DNA from: Chitinophagaceae bacterium
GTDB taxonomy: Bacteria; Bacteroidota; Bacteroidia; Chitinophagales; Chitinophagaceae
DNA length: 64,000 nt
NCBI GenBank assembly: GCA_019638595.1
Contig: JAHBTJ010000028.1
Span: forward strand, 1 to 64,000
Reading direction: 5' to 3'
A program made the position numbers and the translations under genes. This document shows, one piece after another, positions 18,422-26,959 of this stretch; positions within the stretch are counted from its first letter, which is position 1; every line of letters starts with the position of its first letter. Under the pieces are notes generated by a model. It was not told the origin of the DNA. It did no database searches and worked only from the letters and a program-made list of their open reading frames with translations.

Positions 18422-19888
18422 TTACCTGGTAATTTTCTTAATAACCTTCTGGAAAGGCAGGATCTCTATAAAAGAGAGCTTCTTCGAAAAAAAATAAAAA
18501 AGAATGACCGCGCTTATGCCGCACAAGCCATAAGATATCAATAATATTAAAAGGTCGGGCAAAGCGGTAACCCGCACCAAAAAGATAATCGCCAGGAACA
18601 GCACACTTAAAAACAGGGAAATGTACAGCTCCGATAATGTTCTTTTCAAAAGGTAAGCCCAGTTGATCTGTAAGATGGTGATACTTAAATGTATCATCAA
18701 AATATAATTTACCGTAATGGCAAACAGGGTGCCGACAGAAACGCCTGTTACTCCCCAGTTGGAGCCGAAGTAACAGCCTGCAATAACACATAAAGCGTAC
18801 ACAAACTGGCGCTTTGCCCGGCTGTATACATTACCCGTGGCCCTGCTCAGCGAATCGCCCATTTTATAGCCCATCCTGAAAACCAATCCTATGGTCAATA
18901 CCTGCAGGGGAATGATCACCTCCGTCCATTTATCGCCTAACATAACACTCACGATCTCCTTAGCGCTGAAAATGATGACACAGGAAATAGGAATGCATAA
19001 AAAATTGATCATTTTCAAACCGTTAATAAACGCTTCAACCAACTTATCTCGTTGGTTTTGGCGGGCGGCCATGGCGGGGAATACGGCGTTATCTATAGAA
19101 GTGCCAATTAAGGTTACCGGGTTCACCATAATAGAATAAGCCCTGCTGTAAACGCCCAAAGCGGCAGCGCCCAGGTATCTCCCGGCAATGATATTGTCGC
19201 CCTGGTTGGCAAGGTAATTGAAAAGCTTCGCAAGCGTAAATCCTCCTCCAAAATACAACAGGTCTTTCGCTTCTTTTTTCCCAAAAAAGGGAGTGATAGA
19301 ATGCCTGCTTTTTACATAAGACAGTATACACTTCAACAACGATTGCAAAAGCTGCCCGTATACCAATGACCATAACCCGTATCCGTAATAGGCCAGGATG
19401 ATCGTAAAAACCCCAAATCCGATAGTATAAGAAATAATATCAATCCGCACCAGTATCCTTTGTTTCATTTCTCTCAGCAACAGCGATTGAGATACGGTGC
19501 TGATCCCTTCCAGGATAAAAACAAGGGAAACGACTTTCAGTACATCCTTTAATTCAGGCATTTTAAAGAAACCCGCTAATAAGCCCGAAGTAAGAAAAAC
19601 GATTATAAAAAAGAAGATGCTTAAAATAAAAGTAAGGGTGGCGCCGGTCCTGATATGAAGCTCCGTTAGATTGCTTTTTTGTACCAAAGCCGGACCTACT
19701 CCCATCTGGCTCACTAACTGGGCAAGGCCGATAACGATCAAAGCCGATTGTACGATCCCAAATTCGGCTTTTGAAATCAGTCGGGCAAGAACAAATAAAA
19801 CCGCAAGCTGAATGACTGTTTTGAAAATAGCTCCTCCAAATTGCCAAAAAAAACCTTTAAATGTTTTTTGCGTTAAATTATCTTTCAT
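18422..19888 (-). CDS. Wzx-type polysaccharide flippase (MOP family)
   Basis: This 488-aa polytopic protein starts with TFKGFFWQFGGAIFKTVIQL and contains ISKAEFGIVQSALIVIGLAQ and YLGAAALGVYSRAYSIMVNP, all typical of the WzxC/TuaB-like exporter group. It is the same family as the product of 10258-11703 but diverged, and its DNA is richer in GC. Dispersed repeats occupy the gaps on both sides. It may be the flippase of the ancestral polysaccharide, or one of two flippases for different glycans. Confidence 0.87.
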   Translation of the reverse strand: MKDNLTQKTFKGFFWQFGGAIFKTVIQLAVLFVLARLISKAEFGIVQSALIVIGLAQLVSQMGVGPALVQKSNLTELHIRTGATLTFILSIFFFIIVFLTSGLLAGFFKMPELKDVLKVVSLVFILEGISTVSQSLLLREMKQRILVRIDIISYTIGFGVFTIILAYYGYGLWSLVYGQLLQSLLKCILSYVKSRHSITPFFGKKEAKDLLYFGGGFTLAKLFNYLANQGDNIIAGRYLGAAALGVYSRAYSIMVNPVTLIGTSIDNAVFPAMAARQNQRDKLVEAFINGLKMINFLCIPISCVIIFSAKEIVSVMLGDKWTEVIIPLQVLTIGLVFRMGYKMGDSLSRATGNVYSRAKRQFVYALCVIAGCYFGSNWGVTGVSVGTLFAITVNYILMIHLSITILQINWAYLLKRTLSELYISLFLSVLFLAIIFLVRVTALPDLLILLISYGLCGISAVILFYFFSKKLSFIEILPFQKVIKKITR

Positions 19889-19910
19889 ATCGGGAATGAC
19901 GGATAAGGGT

Positions 19911-20075
19911 GTAGGTTACAAGTCACAGGTTTAGGGTTGCTGTCGGCTATGGGCTGTGGGCTATGAGCTGTCAGCGTTTATGGTTTTTTGTTTCTGGTTG
20001 AGAAACCAATCCAAAACTTCAAACTACAAACAACAAACTATCCTCCGTGTCTTTGTAGCTGTATGGTTCTGTTCA
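19911..20075. repeat. dispersed intergenic repeat, site 4
   Basis: It has the same order of words as site 3, including CTACAAACAACAAACTATCC and a TGTCTTTGT word near the end. Confidence 0.75.
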
Positions 20076-20080
20076 AAAAA

Positions 20081-20728
20081 TCAGAAATTAAACTGTATCC
20101 CTGCTCCTGCTATTGACAATAATATCTTTCCTTTCATATGTGCGGGCCAGGCGCCGGTGTAGGAGGCGATGATGTCGAGCCGTTTGCTTACCGAGTATCC
20201 CGCTACTCCTGAAAAAGTAGGCGCCCAGGTGCGCTTGGTCTTATATCTTAACGGCGTTTCATTATCTGTTGAAGCCGTGTAATGATAATCATCAATATGG
20301 TGCGTATAGGAAGCGCCGATATTCATTTCAATAAAAGCGCCGCCGATGGCGTCAATATCCGTACTCAGATGACGCGGCAGTCCGAAGTTGATGCGATAGC
20401 CCGCCAGCGCCGTCAGCGAGCTGATATTGTTGTATTTTTTACCGTCGAAGGCCGAAAAGAACCCGCCGCCGTTGATAGAAGGCGTATGGGTGGCTTTACC
20501 GGTGATCACAAATTCGTTGTATACGTCTTTATTGGCATTGGCACGGAACATCAGCTTACCATCCACACTTACGCCGAACCGGCCCGGGTAGGTAAAATAT
20601 CCCTGCACTGCCGCCGCCAGCCTGGGGCTTTTTCCTGGAAATTCCGACTGTACGGCATTGTTGTTTTGCGAAAAAACGGGTACTGCTATAACCATAGCAA
20701 GCAAGCCCTGGAAAAACATGCGCTTCAT
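20081..20728 (-). CDS. outer-membrane beta-barrel-like protein of unknown function
   Basis: This 215-aa protein has a signal peptide (FFQGLLAMVIAVPVFSQ, cleavage near residue 21). Amphipathic strands follow, such as RFGVSVDGKLMFRANAN, SLTALAGYRINFGL and FIEMNIGASYTHHIDDYHY, and the protein ends in GAGIQFNF with a terminal Phe, as in outer-membrane barrels. I do not recognise a named family. It is in the polysaccharide locus between gmd and wzx. Polysaccharide export or surface attachment is possible but unsupported. Confidence 0.6.
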   Translation of the reverse strand: MKRMFFQGLLAMVIAVPVFSQNNNAVQSEFPGKSPRLAAAVQGYFTYPGRFGVSVDGKLMFRANANKDVYNEFVITGKATHTPSINGGGFFSAFDGKKYNNISSLTALAGYRINFGLPRHLSTDIDAIGGAFIEMNIGASYTHHIDDYHYTASTDNETPLRYKTKRTWAPTFSGVAGYSVSKRLDIIASYTGAWPAHMKGKILLSIAGAGIQFNF

Positions 20729-20822
20729 TCCTGGGAGGGGTTTAGGTGAAAACTACTGCAAGATTACGTAATTCTACCAAAACCACATAGGAACCGGAAT
20801 AGACTTATGGTAAATAAAGCTG

Positions 20823-20905
20823 TAGGCTGTCAGCTATGGGCTGTGAGCCGTCAGCTATCAGCGGTCAGCAAACAGACCATAAACAACAAACTATAAATCA
20901 GCAAT
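20823..20905. repeat. dispersed intergenic repeat, site 5
   Basis: It has GGCTGTCAGCTATGGGCTGT-type words followed by ACCATAAACAACAAACTATA. Confidence 0.7.
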
Positions 20906-20911
20906 TTCTTT

Positions 20912-22009
20912 CTACCCTGCCAAATGCTCCCACTGGGTTTTGCTTTCGCGGCGGAAGAGCTCTATATCGCAGGCTACCATCTCCTTTGCCAGCCCTTCCA
21001 GGTTGTATTCGGGTTCCCAGCCCAGCTTTGTCTTTGACTTGGTGGGATCGCCTATCAGCAGGTCTACTTCCGTTGGTCGGAAATAAGCCGGATCTACCGC
21101 CAGCACTTCTTTGCCGGTTTCTAACTGGAAATCGGGATGGCTGCAGCCCGTTACACAGGCTTTTTCCTGTACTCCCGTGCCTTTAAACTCAAGCGATATG
21201 CCTACTTCGGCGAAGGCCATTTTTACAAAATCACGTACCGGCGTGGTAACGCCTGTGGCAATTACATAATCCTCCGGCTTGTCCTGCTGTAATATCAGCC
21301 ACATGGCCTTTACATAGTCTTTCGCATGCCCCCAGTCGCGCCGGGCATCAAGGTTACCCAAATGCAGCTTATCCTGCAACCCCAGGGCTATGGCAGCCAC
21401 CGCGCGGGTAATTTTACGGGTCACAAAGGTTTCACCCCTCAAAGGACTTTCGTGGTTGAACAATATGCCATTGCAGGCATACATGTTATAGGCTTCCCGA
21501 TAGTTCACCGTAATCCAGTACCCATACAATTTTGCAACGGCATAGGGACTGCGGGGGTAAAACGGTGTTGTTTCTTTTTGCGGCACTTCCTGCACCAGTC
21601 CGTACAGCTCAGAAGTAGAAGCCTGGTAGATGCGTGTTTTATTTTCGAGGCCCAGTATACGAACTGCTTCCAGTATACGAAGCGTGCCGATGGCATCGGC
21701 GTTGGCGGTATACTCGGGTGTGTCGAAGCTCACTTTAACATGGCTCATGGCAGCCAGGTTGTATATTTCATCGGGCTGTGTTTCCTGTATAATGCGGATG
21801 AGATTGGTGCTGTCGGTCATATCGCCGTAATGCAACCGGAAGCGCACATTATTGCTGTGCGGATCCTGGTACAGGTGATCAATACGGTCGGTATTGATAA
21901 GCGATGAACGGCGTTTGATGCCATGCACCATATATCCTTTTTCAAGTAATAATTCAGAGAGATAGGCGCCGTCTTGTCCGTTAACGCCTGTAATGAGTGC
22001 TGTTTTCAA
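20912..22009 (-). CDS. gmd: GDP-mannose 4,6-dehydratase
   Basis: This 365-aa extended SDR converts GDP-mannose to GDP-4-keto-6-deoxymannose, the first step to GDP-L-fucose. The NADP loop is [27 protein letters not shown] and the YxxxK motif in [15 protein letters not shown] form the active site, and the [17 protein letters not shown] block is diagnostic. I choose the TTG codon at 22007-22009, giving [11 protein letters not shown], the usual family start. The upstream in-frame ATG (22087) would add 26 residues that are merely translated dispersed-repeat DNA. The partner fcl lies directly upstream in the same orientation. Confidence 0.93.
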   Translation of the reverse strand: MKTALITGVNGQDGAYLSELLLEKGYMVHGIKRRSSLINTDRIDHLYQDPHSNNVRFRLHYGDMTDSTNLIRIIQETQPDEIYNLAAMSHVKVSFDTPEYTANADAIGTLRILEAVRILGLENKTRIYQASTSELYGLVQEVPQKETTPFYPRSPYAVAKLYGYWITVNYREAYNMYACNGILFNHESPLRGETFVTRKITRAVAAIALGLQDKLHLGNLDARRDWGHAKDYVKAMWLILQQDKPEDYVIATGVTTPVRDFVKMAFAEVGISLEFKGTGVQEKACVTGCSHPDFQLETGKEVLAVDPAYFRPTEVDLLIGDPTKSKTKLGWEPEYNLEGLAKEMVACDIELFRRESKTQWEHLAG

Positions 22010-22012
22010 TAT

Positions 22013-22132
22013 ATGAGATTTGAAATTTGAAATTTGAAATTTGATTGCTGTTCCAGGTTTCGGGTTACAGGTTTCGGGTTTGTACACCCACCTATAGCCG
22101 ATTGCTCATGGCTGACAACTGATCGCCGACTG
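22013..22132. repeat. dispersed intergenic repeat, site 6 (between fcl and gmd)
   Basis: It contains AAATTTGAAATTTGAAATTT, GGTTTCGGGTTACAGGTTTC and the CGATTGCTCATGGCTGACAA-type word. It creates a false ATG extension of gmd and the last residues of fcl. Confidence 0.75.
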
Positions 22133-23056
22133 CAATTTTTTGAGGAAATCGGCGTAGGCTAATGCGATACCTTCTTTGAGCTCCACCGTGTGGCGCCAGC
22201 CCAGGTTATGAAGCCTGGTTACATCCATCAGCTTACGGGGCGTGCCATCGGGCTGGGTGGCATCGTATACGATATCACCCTCAAATCCTGTCACGTCTTT
22301 TACCAGTTGTGCCAGTTCCGCTATGCTTACGTCGTGGCCGGTACCGATGTTCAGCAATGCCTTATCGTTGTAGTGCTGCATTAAGAATACACAGGCATTA
22401 CCAAGGTCTGCTGAAAATAAAAATTCCCTTTTAGGTGTGCCGCTGCCCCACACGGTTACCTGCCGCGCTCCCTGCTCCCTGGCTTCGTGAAACCTGCGGA
22501 TGAGCGCCGGCAGCACATGCGAATGCTGCGGGTGGTAGTTATCGTTGATGCCATACAGGTTGGTAGGCATTACGCTGATAAAGTTGCAGCCATACTGGTC
22601 GCGGTACGCTTCGCATAGCTTAATGCCCGCTATTTTAGCGATGGCATACGGTTCATTGGTTGGTTCCAGTTCCCCCGTCAGCAGGTATTCTTCTTTCAAA
22701 GGCTGGGGCGCCAATTTGGGATAGATACAGGAACTGCCGAGGAACAATAGCTTTTTAACTCCGTATACCGCAGACGAATGAATAATATTACTTTCTATAG
22801 CAAGGTTATCGTATATAAAATCGGCACGGTAGGTATTGTTGGCAGCTATACCGCCTACTTTGGCGGCCGCCAGGAAAACATATTCCGGTTTTTCCTGTTC
22901 AAAAAAAGCTTCTACCGCTTCCTGCCTGCGCAGGTCCAGCTCGGCGGAACTGCGGGTTACGAGATTATGGTATCCCTGCTTCGTCAACTCTGCCGCAATG
23001 GCGCTTCCTACCATACCCTTGTGGCCTGCTATGTATATTTTACTGTTTTTTTCCAT
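22106..23056 (-). CDS. fcl: GDP-L-fucose synthase
   Basis: This 316-aa SDR epimerase/reductase (WcaG/Fcl) makes GDP-L-fucose from the Gmd product. It has the NADP loop [14 protein letters not shown], the [20 protein letters not shown] block containing the catalytic Ser and Cys region, YAIAKIAG (YxxxK) and [20 protein letters not shown]. All are standard for the family. The last residues (LQSAISCQP) come from translated dispersed repeat, so the natural C terminus has been altered by repeat insertion. It forms a pair with gmd. Confidence 0.93.
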   Translation of the reverse strand: MEKNSKIYIAGHKGMVGSAIAAELTKQGYHNLVTRSSAELDLRRQEAVEAFFEQEKPEYVFLAAAKVGGIAANNTYRADFIYDNLAIESNIIHSSAVYGVKKLLFLGSSCIYPKLAPQPLKEEYLLTGELEPTNEPYAIAKIAGIKLCEAYRDQYGCNFISVMPTNLYGINDNYHPQHSHVLPALIRRFHEAREQGARQVTVWGSGTPKREFLFSADLGNACVFLMQHYNDKALLNIGTGHDVSIAELAQLVKDVTGFEGDIVYDATQPDGTPRKLMDVTRLHNLGWRHTVELKEGIALAYADFLKKLQSAISCQP

Positions 23057-23065
23057 GTGGGGAAG

Positions 23066-23165
23066 GGGGTTTGAGATTGGATATCTGAGATTTGAAATAT
23101 ACGATGTTTCGGGTTTGTGGTTTATGGTTACAAAACTTCAAACAATAAACTAATAACCTTCAAAT
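23066..23165. repeat. dispersed intergenic repeat, site 7
   Basis: It has GAGATTTGAAATATACGATG, TTTCGGGTTTGTGGTTTATG and CTTCAAACAATAAACTAATA words. Confidence 0.6.
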
Positions 23166-23861
23166 TTACGGCTTATGATTTGTCGAATGCCCGTATATCT
23201 CTTTCAAACGCAAAAAATTATCTTCCAGCTTTGCATCTCCGAACAATGTAACTTTATTACTGCATTTAGCGCTTTCAAATAAATCTTTAAGCAATTCGCT
23301 GTAAGTCATCAGGTTATTTATCCTGGTGTCGTAATTCATTTTATCAAACCGGCTGGTCTCATTCCTTTTACCGATCCTCAGGGCCGCTTTTTCTTCCACC
23401 AGGGAAAAGTAGATAAGCAGGTCAACATCGAGGAACAATTTATGTGCGAACTTTAACAGGTTCCGGCTATTCTTATTGGAAAAAAGCGTAGCCGACCAGA
23501 TTATCTGGATACTCCATTGGTCTAATAATACAAGGTCGGGTTTTTTTTTATGAATATAGCTTGCCAGCACCTTGTGATGAAATAAATACTTGGGATACTC
23601 GGTTATATTACGCCGTTGTATAAATCCATAGCGCAATAAAAAGTAGTAGTAAGTAAGCAGTTTGCCGATGTCCTTAAAAAGCAATTTAATTCCCCAAAGA
23701 ACTTTCGTAGACAAGCTCAGCCGTTTCCTGTAATCGTGAATTTCGTTTGACAGTGCGACTTTTTTTCCCTCCGATTCCAGCGCCTGCTTAAAGAACCTGC
23801 AACTGGTGCTTTTCCCGCTTCCGGGAAGCCCCACGCATTCTATAACCAACGTATCTTTCAT
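23166..23861 (-). CDS. P-loop (thymidylate-kinase-like) protein
   Basis: This 231-aa protein has the P-loop ECVGLPGSGKSTSCRFFKQA at residues 9-28 and a DQWSIQIIWSA block in the position of the DR(Y/H) motif of dTMP-kinase-like enzymes. Late basic residues (IGKRNETSRFD) resemble a lid. It acts on an unknown nucleotide, sugar or other small molecule. Kinase-like genes of this type recur in Bacteroidota polysaccharide loci. It follows a larger fusion protein with a related kinase domain. It is not the housekeeping thymidylate kinase, as the LID and dTMP-binding motifs are not evident. Confidence 0.6.
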   Translation of the reverse strand: MKDTLVIECVGLPGSGKSTSCRFFKQALESEGKKVALSNEIHDYRKRLSLSTKVLWGIKLLFKDIGKLLTYYYFLLRYGFIQRRNITEYPKYLFHHKVLASYIHKKKPDLVLLDQWSIQIIWSATLFSNKNSRNLLKFAHKLFLDVDLLIYFSLVEEKAALRIGKRNETSRFDKMNYDTRINNLMTYSELLKDLFESAKCSNKVTLFGDAKLEDNFLRLKEIYGHSTNHKP

Positions 23862-23949
23862 ACAGCGTACAATCTATTAAAGGGTTATCTTTTAATCATC
23901 TTCTTCTGCAACACTTTCCCGCCAGCGCCTTTTTCGCTTCAGGTTCCGG

Positions 23950-25404
23950 TCAGGCACACGATTCACCGGAAAGCTTGTTCCATGTTTCTGTAAGAATGGT
24001 CTTCCTCACCGTTTCCCTGTCATTTTCCCCGGTATTGATGACATAAGTATCTTTCTCCTGCCATTCACCGCTCCATACCTGCCCCGACCTGATCAGTAAT
24101 TCCTCCGGGTTATCTTCAGGACGGCGTTGCAACGCAATGGAAGGATTGAGCTTTAATACAAAAGTCACATCCACATCTTCCATTGCCGCGTATATCTTTT
24201 TCTCCTTATCGGAAAAATATGTGAACCTGCCGGAAGCCAGTAAATGGATCCTTGGACAATCCATGGCCGTTATTTCAGCGGAATGCTTCCTGTCCTGTAT
24301 TACAACCCCTCCATTGCGCCTGATCTTACGGGCCAATTCATATGTTCTTTTCCGGTCCAATGTTCTGCCATACAGAAAAAACATCTGGGAACGATCCTTT
24401 AAAGAAAGAAGAGAGAAAAACACGGAGATCCCTTTCATTATCAGCCCCGGGAAACCATGTTTAGGTGTTCCAAAATGTATTTTTTTACAATATAAATGCC
24501 TGGAAACAGCCTTATACAAAGCATCCACGTTGGTTGATTTCCCGGCGCCATCGCCTCCCACAAACGCTATTATTTTTCCCCCGGTTGAAATCTTTTTTTC
24601 TTTTTCTTTTTTGCCGGAAATCTTAGCTAAAAGCTTTTTTGCCTTGAGTCCATACATTCTCGAAAAAGATACCGCCAGTGATTTCCCGAAATTGTTCTTA
24701 GAAAAAGGCTGTATTTTACTTTCCAGCTTTTTTGATGCACGCAGGAAAACGGATACCCCTTTATTTTTTATAAGCACGCTTTCAAAAGAAAGAAACTCTT
24801 CGTAAGAACATATTTTGAATTCGTTTTCTATGATCTCTTTTATTCTGGATTGTTTGCTTCTTGACCGCAGATCCTCCAATTCCCTCCAACCGCCTCCCGT
24901 AATAACATTGGGATTAAAAAGCAAACGCTTTAACTGCCGGTGAGGCGGTAACAGTAAAAAGGGAATACGGCCATTTTTGAGCAAAAGCCTTATCACTAAA
25001 ATTATATATTCCTTTTCCGGCTCCGGCAAAAAAACATTTTTATATTTAACTGCGCCCGACAGGTACGCGTCTACAAGGGGCAAATTAAAATTCTTATCAT
25101 AGTCGTATCCCAAAACCAGGGCGTAATGCACATGAATGTGAACCAGCTCACCGGCTTCAATATCCATTCCATAATAATGATATATATGGTCCTGCCACTT
25201 GTCTTTGGCTGAAACCGCCCTGATGATCTTTAACTCTCCGAAAATATGTTCCGCTGTTTCCCTGTCGCCGGGATGAATGAGGATATCCAGGTCGTCTTTA
25301 TTGGCCAGGGCGGCATCTATATTGGTGTTACTTTTCCAATGAACGTACCGTATGTTATTCTCATTCAGTTTTTCTAAAAAATGATCTATAAAGCTGTTGG
25401 TCAT
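23950..25404 (-). CDS. nucleotidyltransferase-like/thymidylate-kinase-like fusion protein
   Basis: This 484-aa protein has two parts. The first 200 residues start with IRYVHWKSNTNIDAALANKD and DLDILI, resembling a nucleotidyltransferase-fold domain with acidic residues at the strand end, followed by HIHVHYALVLG. From about residue 275 a P-loop kinase domain begins (IAFVGGDGAGKSTNVDALYK), with VIQDRKHSAEITAMDCPRIH in the DRx position and a basic LNPSIALQRRPEDNPEE lid-like segment. Such fusions are seen in polysaccharide loci, but their substrate is unknown to me. It lies second in the locus, just after the UpxY-like gene. Confidence 0.6.
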   Translation of the reverse strand: MTNSFIDHFLEKLNENNIRYVHWKSNTNIDAALANKDDLDILIHPGDRETAEHIFGELKIIRAVSAKDKWQDHIYHYYGMDIEAGELVHIHVHYALVLGYDYDKNFNLPLVDAYLSGAVKYKNVFLPEPEKEYIILVIRLLLKNGRIPFLLLPPHRQLKRLLFNPNVITGGGWRELEDLRSRSKQSRIKEIIENEFKICSYEEFLSFESVLIKNKGVSVFLRASKKLESKIQPFSKNNFGKSLAVSFSRMYGLKAKKLLAKISGKKEKEKKISTGGKIIAFVGGDGAGKSTNVDALYKAVSRHLYCKKIHFGTPKHGFPGLIMKGISVFFSLLSLKDRSQMFFLYGRTLDRKRTYELARKIRRNGGVVIQDRKHSAEITAMDCPRIHLLASGRFTYFSDKEKKIYAAMEDVDVTFVLKLNPSIALQRRPEDNPEELLIRSGQVWSGEWQEKDTYVINTGENDRETVRKTILTETWNKLSGESCA

Positions 25405-25540
25405 GATTTAGTTAAGCTTGCGCGTTAAACAACTGCCATCCGTATCAGCCGGCTGGCAATTATTTTTCCCGGAGCGGGTTAGCGGCTATTTTTTTTGAAA
25501 TGATAATACGGTTGTTTGTTATGCTGAATGAAGCCAATCG

Positions 25541-25615
25541 GAGTTACAGGGTGCAGGTTACAGGTGGCAGGTTTATGGTTAACGAAACCTCATAAACTGC
25601 AGATCTCAAACTGTT
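25541..25615. repeat. dispersed intergenic repeat, site 8
   Basis: It has GTTACAGGGTGCAGGTTACA and GGTTTATGGTTAACGAAACC words between the fusion-kinase and UpxY-like genes. Confidence 0.6.
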
Positions 25616-25620
25616 TTTTC

Positions 25621-26187
25621 CTAATTGGCCCTGGCTATCTTGTCTTCCGCCGCAAAGGTCAGCACGGAAGCGCCGGGCGCTTTTTCACTAATTTGTATAT
25701 GAGCCCTGTGTACTTTAGCTATCAACGCATAGCCCATAGAGGGCAGCTCTACTTTAACGCTGTTATTGCTTACCTGGATGATCTTTCCTTCCTGGTGCAT
25801 CAGCGGACCACGGATGATCCTTACCGTATCGTGCAGGTTTACATCTATTTTTTGAAGCTCTACATCAGAATGCTCCGATAAAAAGTCTTTTATGGCCTGT
25901 ATCTCTTCGGGACGTACAACGGCAGGCTTACCCAGCCAGTGAATAAAATTAACAATGCCGGGAATGGCCTGTATATAAGTGTGCTGCTGCGGAGTAACTC
26001 TTACAAAAACATAAGAAGTGAAAAGCGGCTCCATCACCGTTTTCTTACGGTCGTGCCACTGCTTTTTTACTTTGTTCAGCGGACAATAATGTTCATAATT
26101 CTTCTTTCCCAACAATTCAGCTACTTTCTTTTCCCACCTGGGCTTGGTATATACTACATACCAATTAAATTTCGACAAATTATTCAT
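25621..26187 (-). CDS. UpxY-family transcription antiterminator (NusG-like)
   Basis: This 188-aa protein starts with WYVVYTKPRWEKKVAELLGK, the NGN domain of NusG-like factors. PLFTSYVFVRVTPQQHTYIQ follows, then a KOW-like part (VRIIRGPLMHQEGKIIQV). In Bacteroides the UpxY proteins are the first gene of each capsule locus and prevent early termination in that locus's own leader. The same position here, first of the minus-strand polysaccharide genes behind a leader of over 500 bases, strongly suggests the same role. It ends with repeat DNA between it and the fusion gene. Confidence 0.85.
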   Translation of the reverse strand: MNNLSKFNWYVVYTKPRWEKKVAELLGKKNYEHYCPLNKVKKQWHDRKKTVMEPLFTSYVFVRVTPQQHTYIQAIPGIVNFIHWLGKPAVVRPEEIQAIKDFLSEHSDVELQKIDVNLHDTVRIIRGPLMHQEGKIIQVSNNSVKVELPSMGYALIAKVHRAHIQISEKAPGASVLTFAAEDKIARAN

Positions 26188-26761
26188 CCTATAGAATTAT
26201 AAATAATATAACATTTTCCATGCTGGCATAGCTTCGCTCTTCCCAGTAACATTCATGGGCTTCAATTCCAGGTGGCAAAGCGGATACCCGCTGCCTTAAT
26301 ACAATCGCTGTAAGCGTCATGACTCAACCGGGATAGGGACTTGTTATTTATGTAGCGTTCGGGCATGCATAAATAACCTTTACCAGGGCTTACAAGCCAA
26401 ACAACTATTTTAAAAAAAGAAACCGGACACACATTCCCTGGCAAACAATGGCATTGTAGGATATAGGGGGCTTAGCATTAAAGACCAGGTTTAGCAGGAT
26501 TGGAATAAGGATTACTTTCCAGAATCGCTGCGAAGATACATCTATTTCAAAATACGATCATGATTTCTTAACCAAAAGATGACATTTTTTTAAAAATCAT
26601 CTAAATAAAAAATGATACCTGATTATTATCCGTCCTATAAACTTTTCAATGCTCCTTCTTATTCAATACATTATAAAACAGGCAGTTGATTAACTGTCGC
26701 CAAAAATAGTTTCATGCGGTCTTATTCAGAAAGTATACGATAAGTAGAAATACGTAGTAGT
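26188..26761 (-). promoter_or_regulatory. long leader of the polysaccharide locus with a 10-bp inverted repeat
   Basis: About 570 bases without a convincing gene lie upstream of the UpxY-like antiterminator. A perfect 10-bp inverted repeat (GTTATTTATG at 26343-26352 and CATAAATAAC at 26368-26377, spacer 15) is the most obvious element. It is not followed by a T-run on either strand, so it is not a simple terminator. By analogy with UpxY-controlled loci this leader may hold the promoter and the site where the antiterminator acts. The exact promoter is not recognisable. Confidence 0.45.
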
Positions 26762-26770
26762 ATTGCTGGG

Positions 26771-26953
26771 TTGCTGTCGGCTGTGAGCCGTTGGCTATCA
26801 GCAATGGGCAATCAGCTATCAGCAATTTATGGTTTATGGTTTTTTGTTTGTAGTTGATACAAACCACAAACCTGTGCAACTTGAAACCTGCAACCACAAA
26901 CCCGAAACTATAAACCCCAAACCTATAACCTGCAACAGCCATCAAATCTCAAA
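26771..26953. repeat. dispersed intergenic repeat, site 9 (large composite)
   Basis: It has GCTGTCGGCTGTGAGCCGTT, TTTATGGTTTATGGTTTTTT and GTTTGTAGTTGATACAAACC (self-complementary part), then a row of CAAACCTG-type words. It is closely related to site 11. Confidence 0.75.
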
Positions 26954-26959
26954 TCTTCC

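Noticed and set aside
22010-22087. 26-residue N-terminal extension of Gmd from an upstream ATG
   Set aside because: It is translated dispersed-repeat DNA; the family start [14 protein letters not shown] begins at the TTG codon at 22009.
26343-26377. Invertible capsule promoter
   Set aside because: The inverted repeats are only 15 bases apart and no invertase gene is nearby.
26262-26444. 60-aa minus-strand open frame in the polysaccharide leader
   Set aside because: It has no family features and contains the inverted repeat; it is probably a chance frame.
26771-26953. Possible CRISPR array in the repetitive gaps
   Set aside because: Words vary in order, length and spacing, with no constant repeat-spacer pattern and no cas genes.
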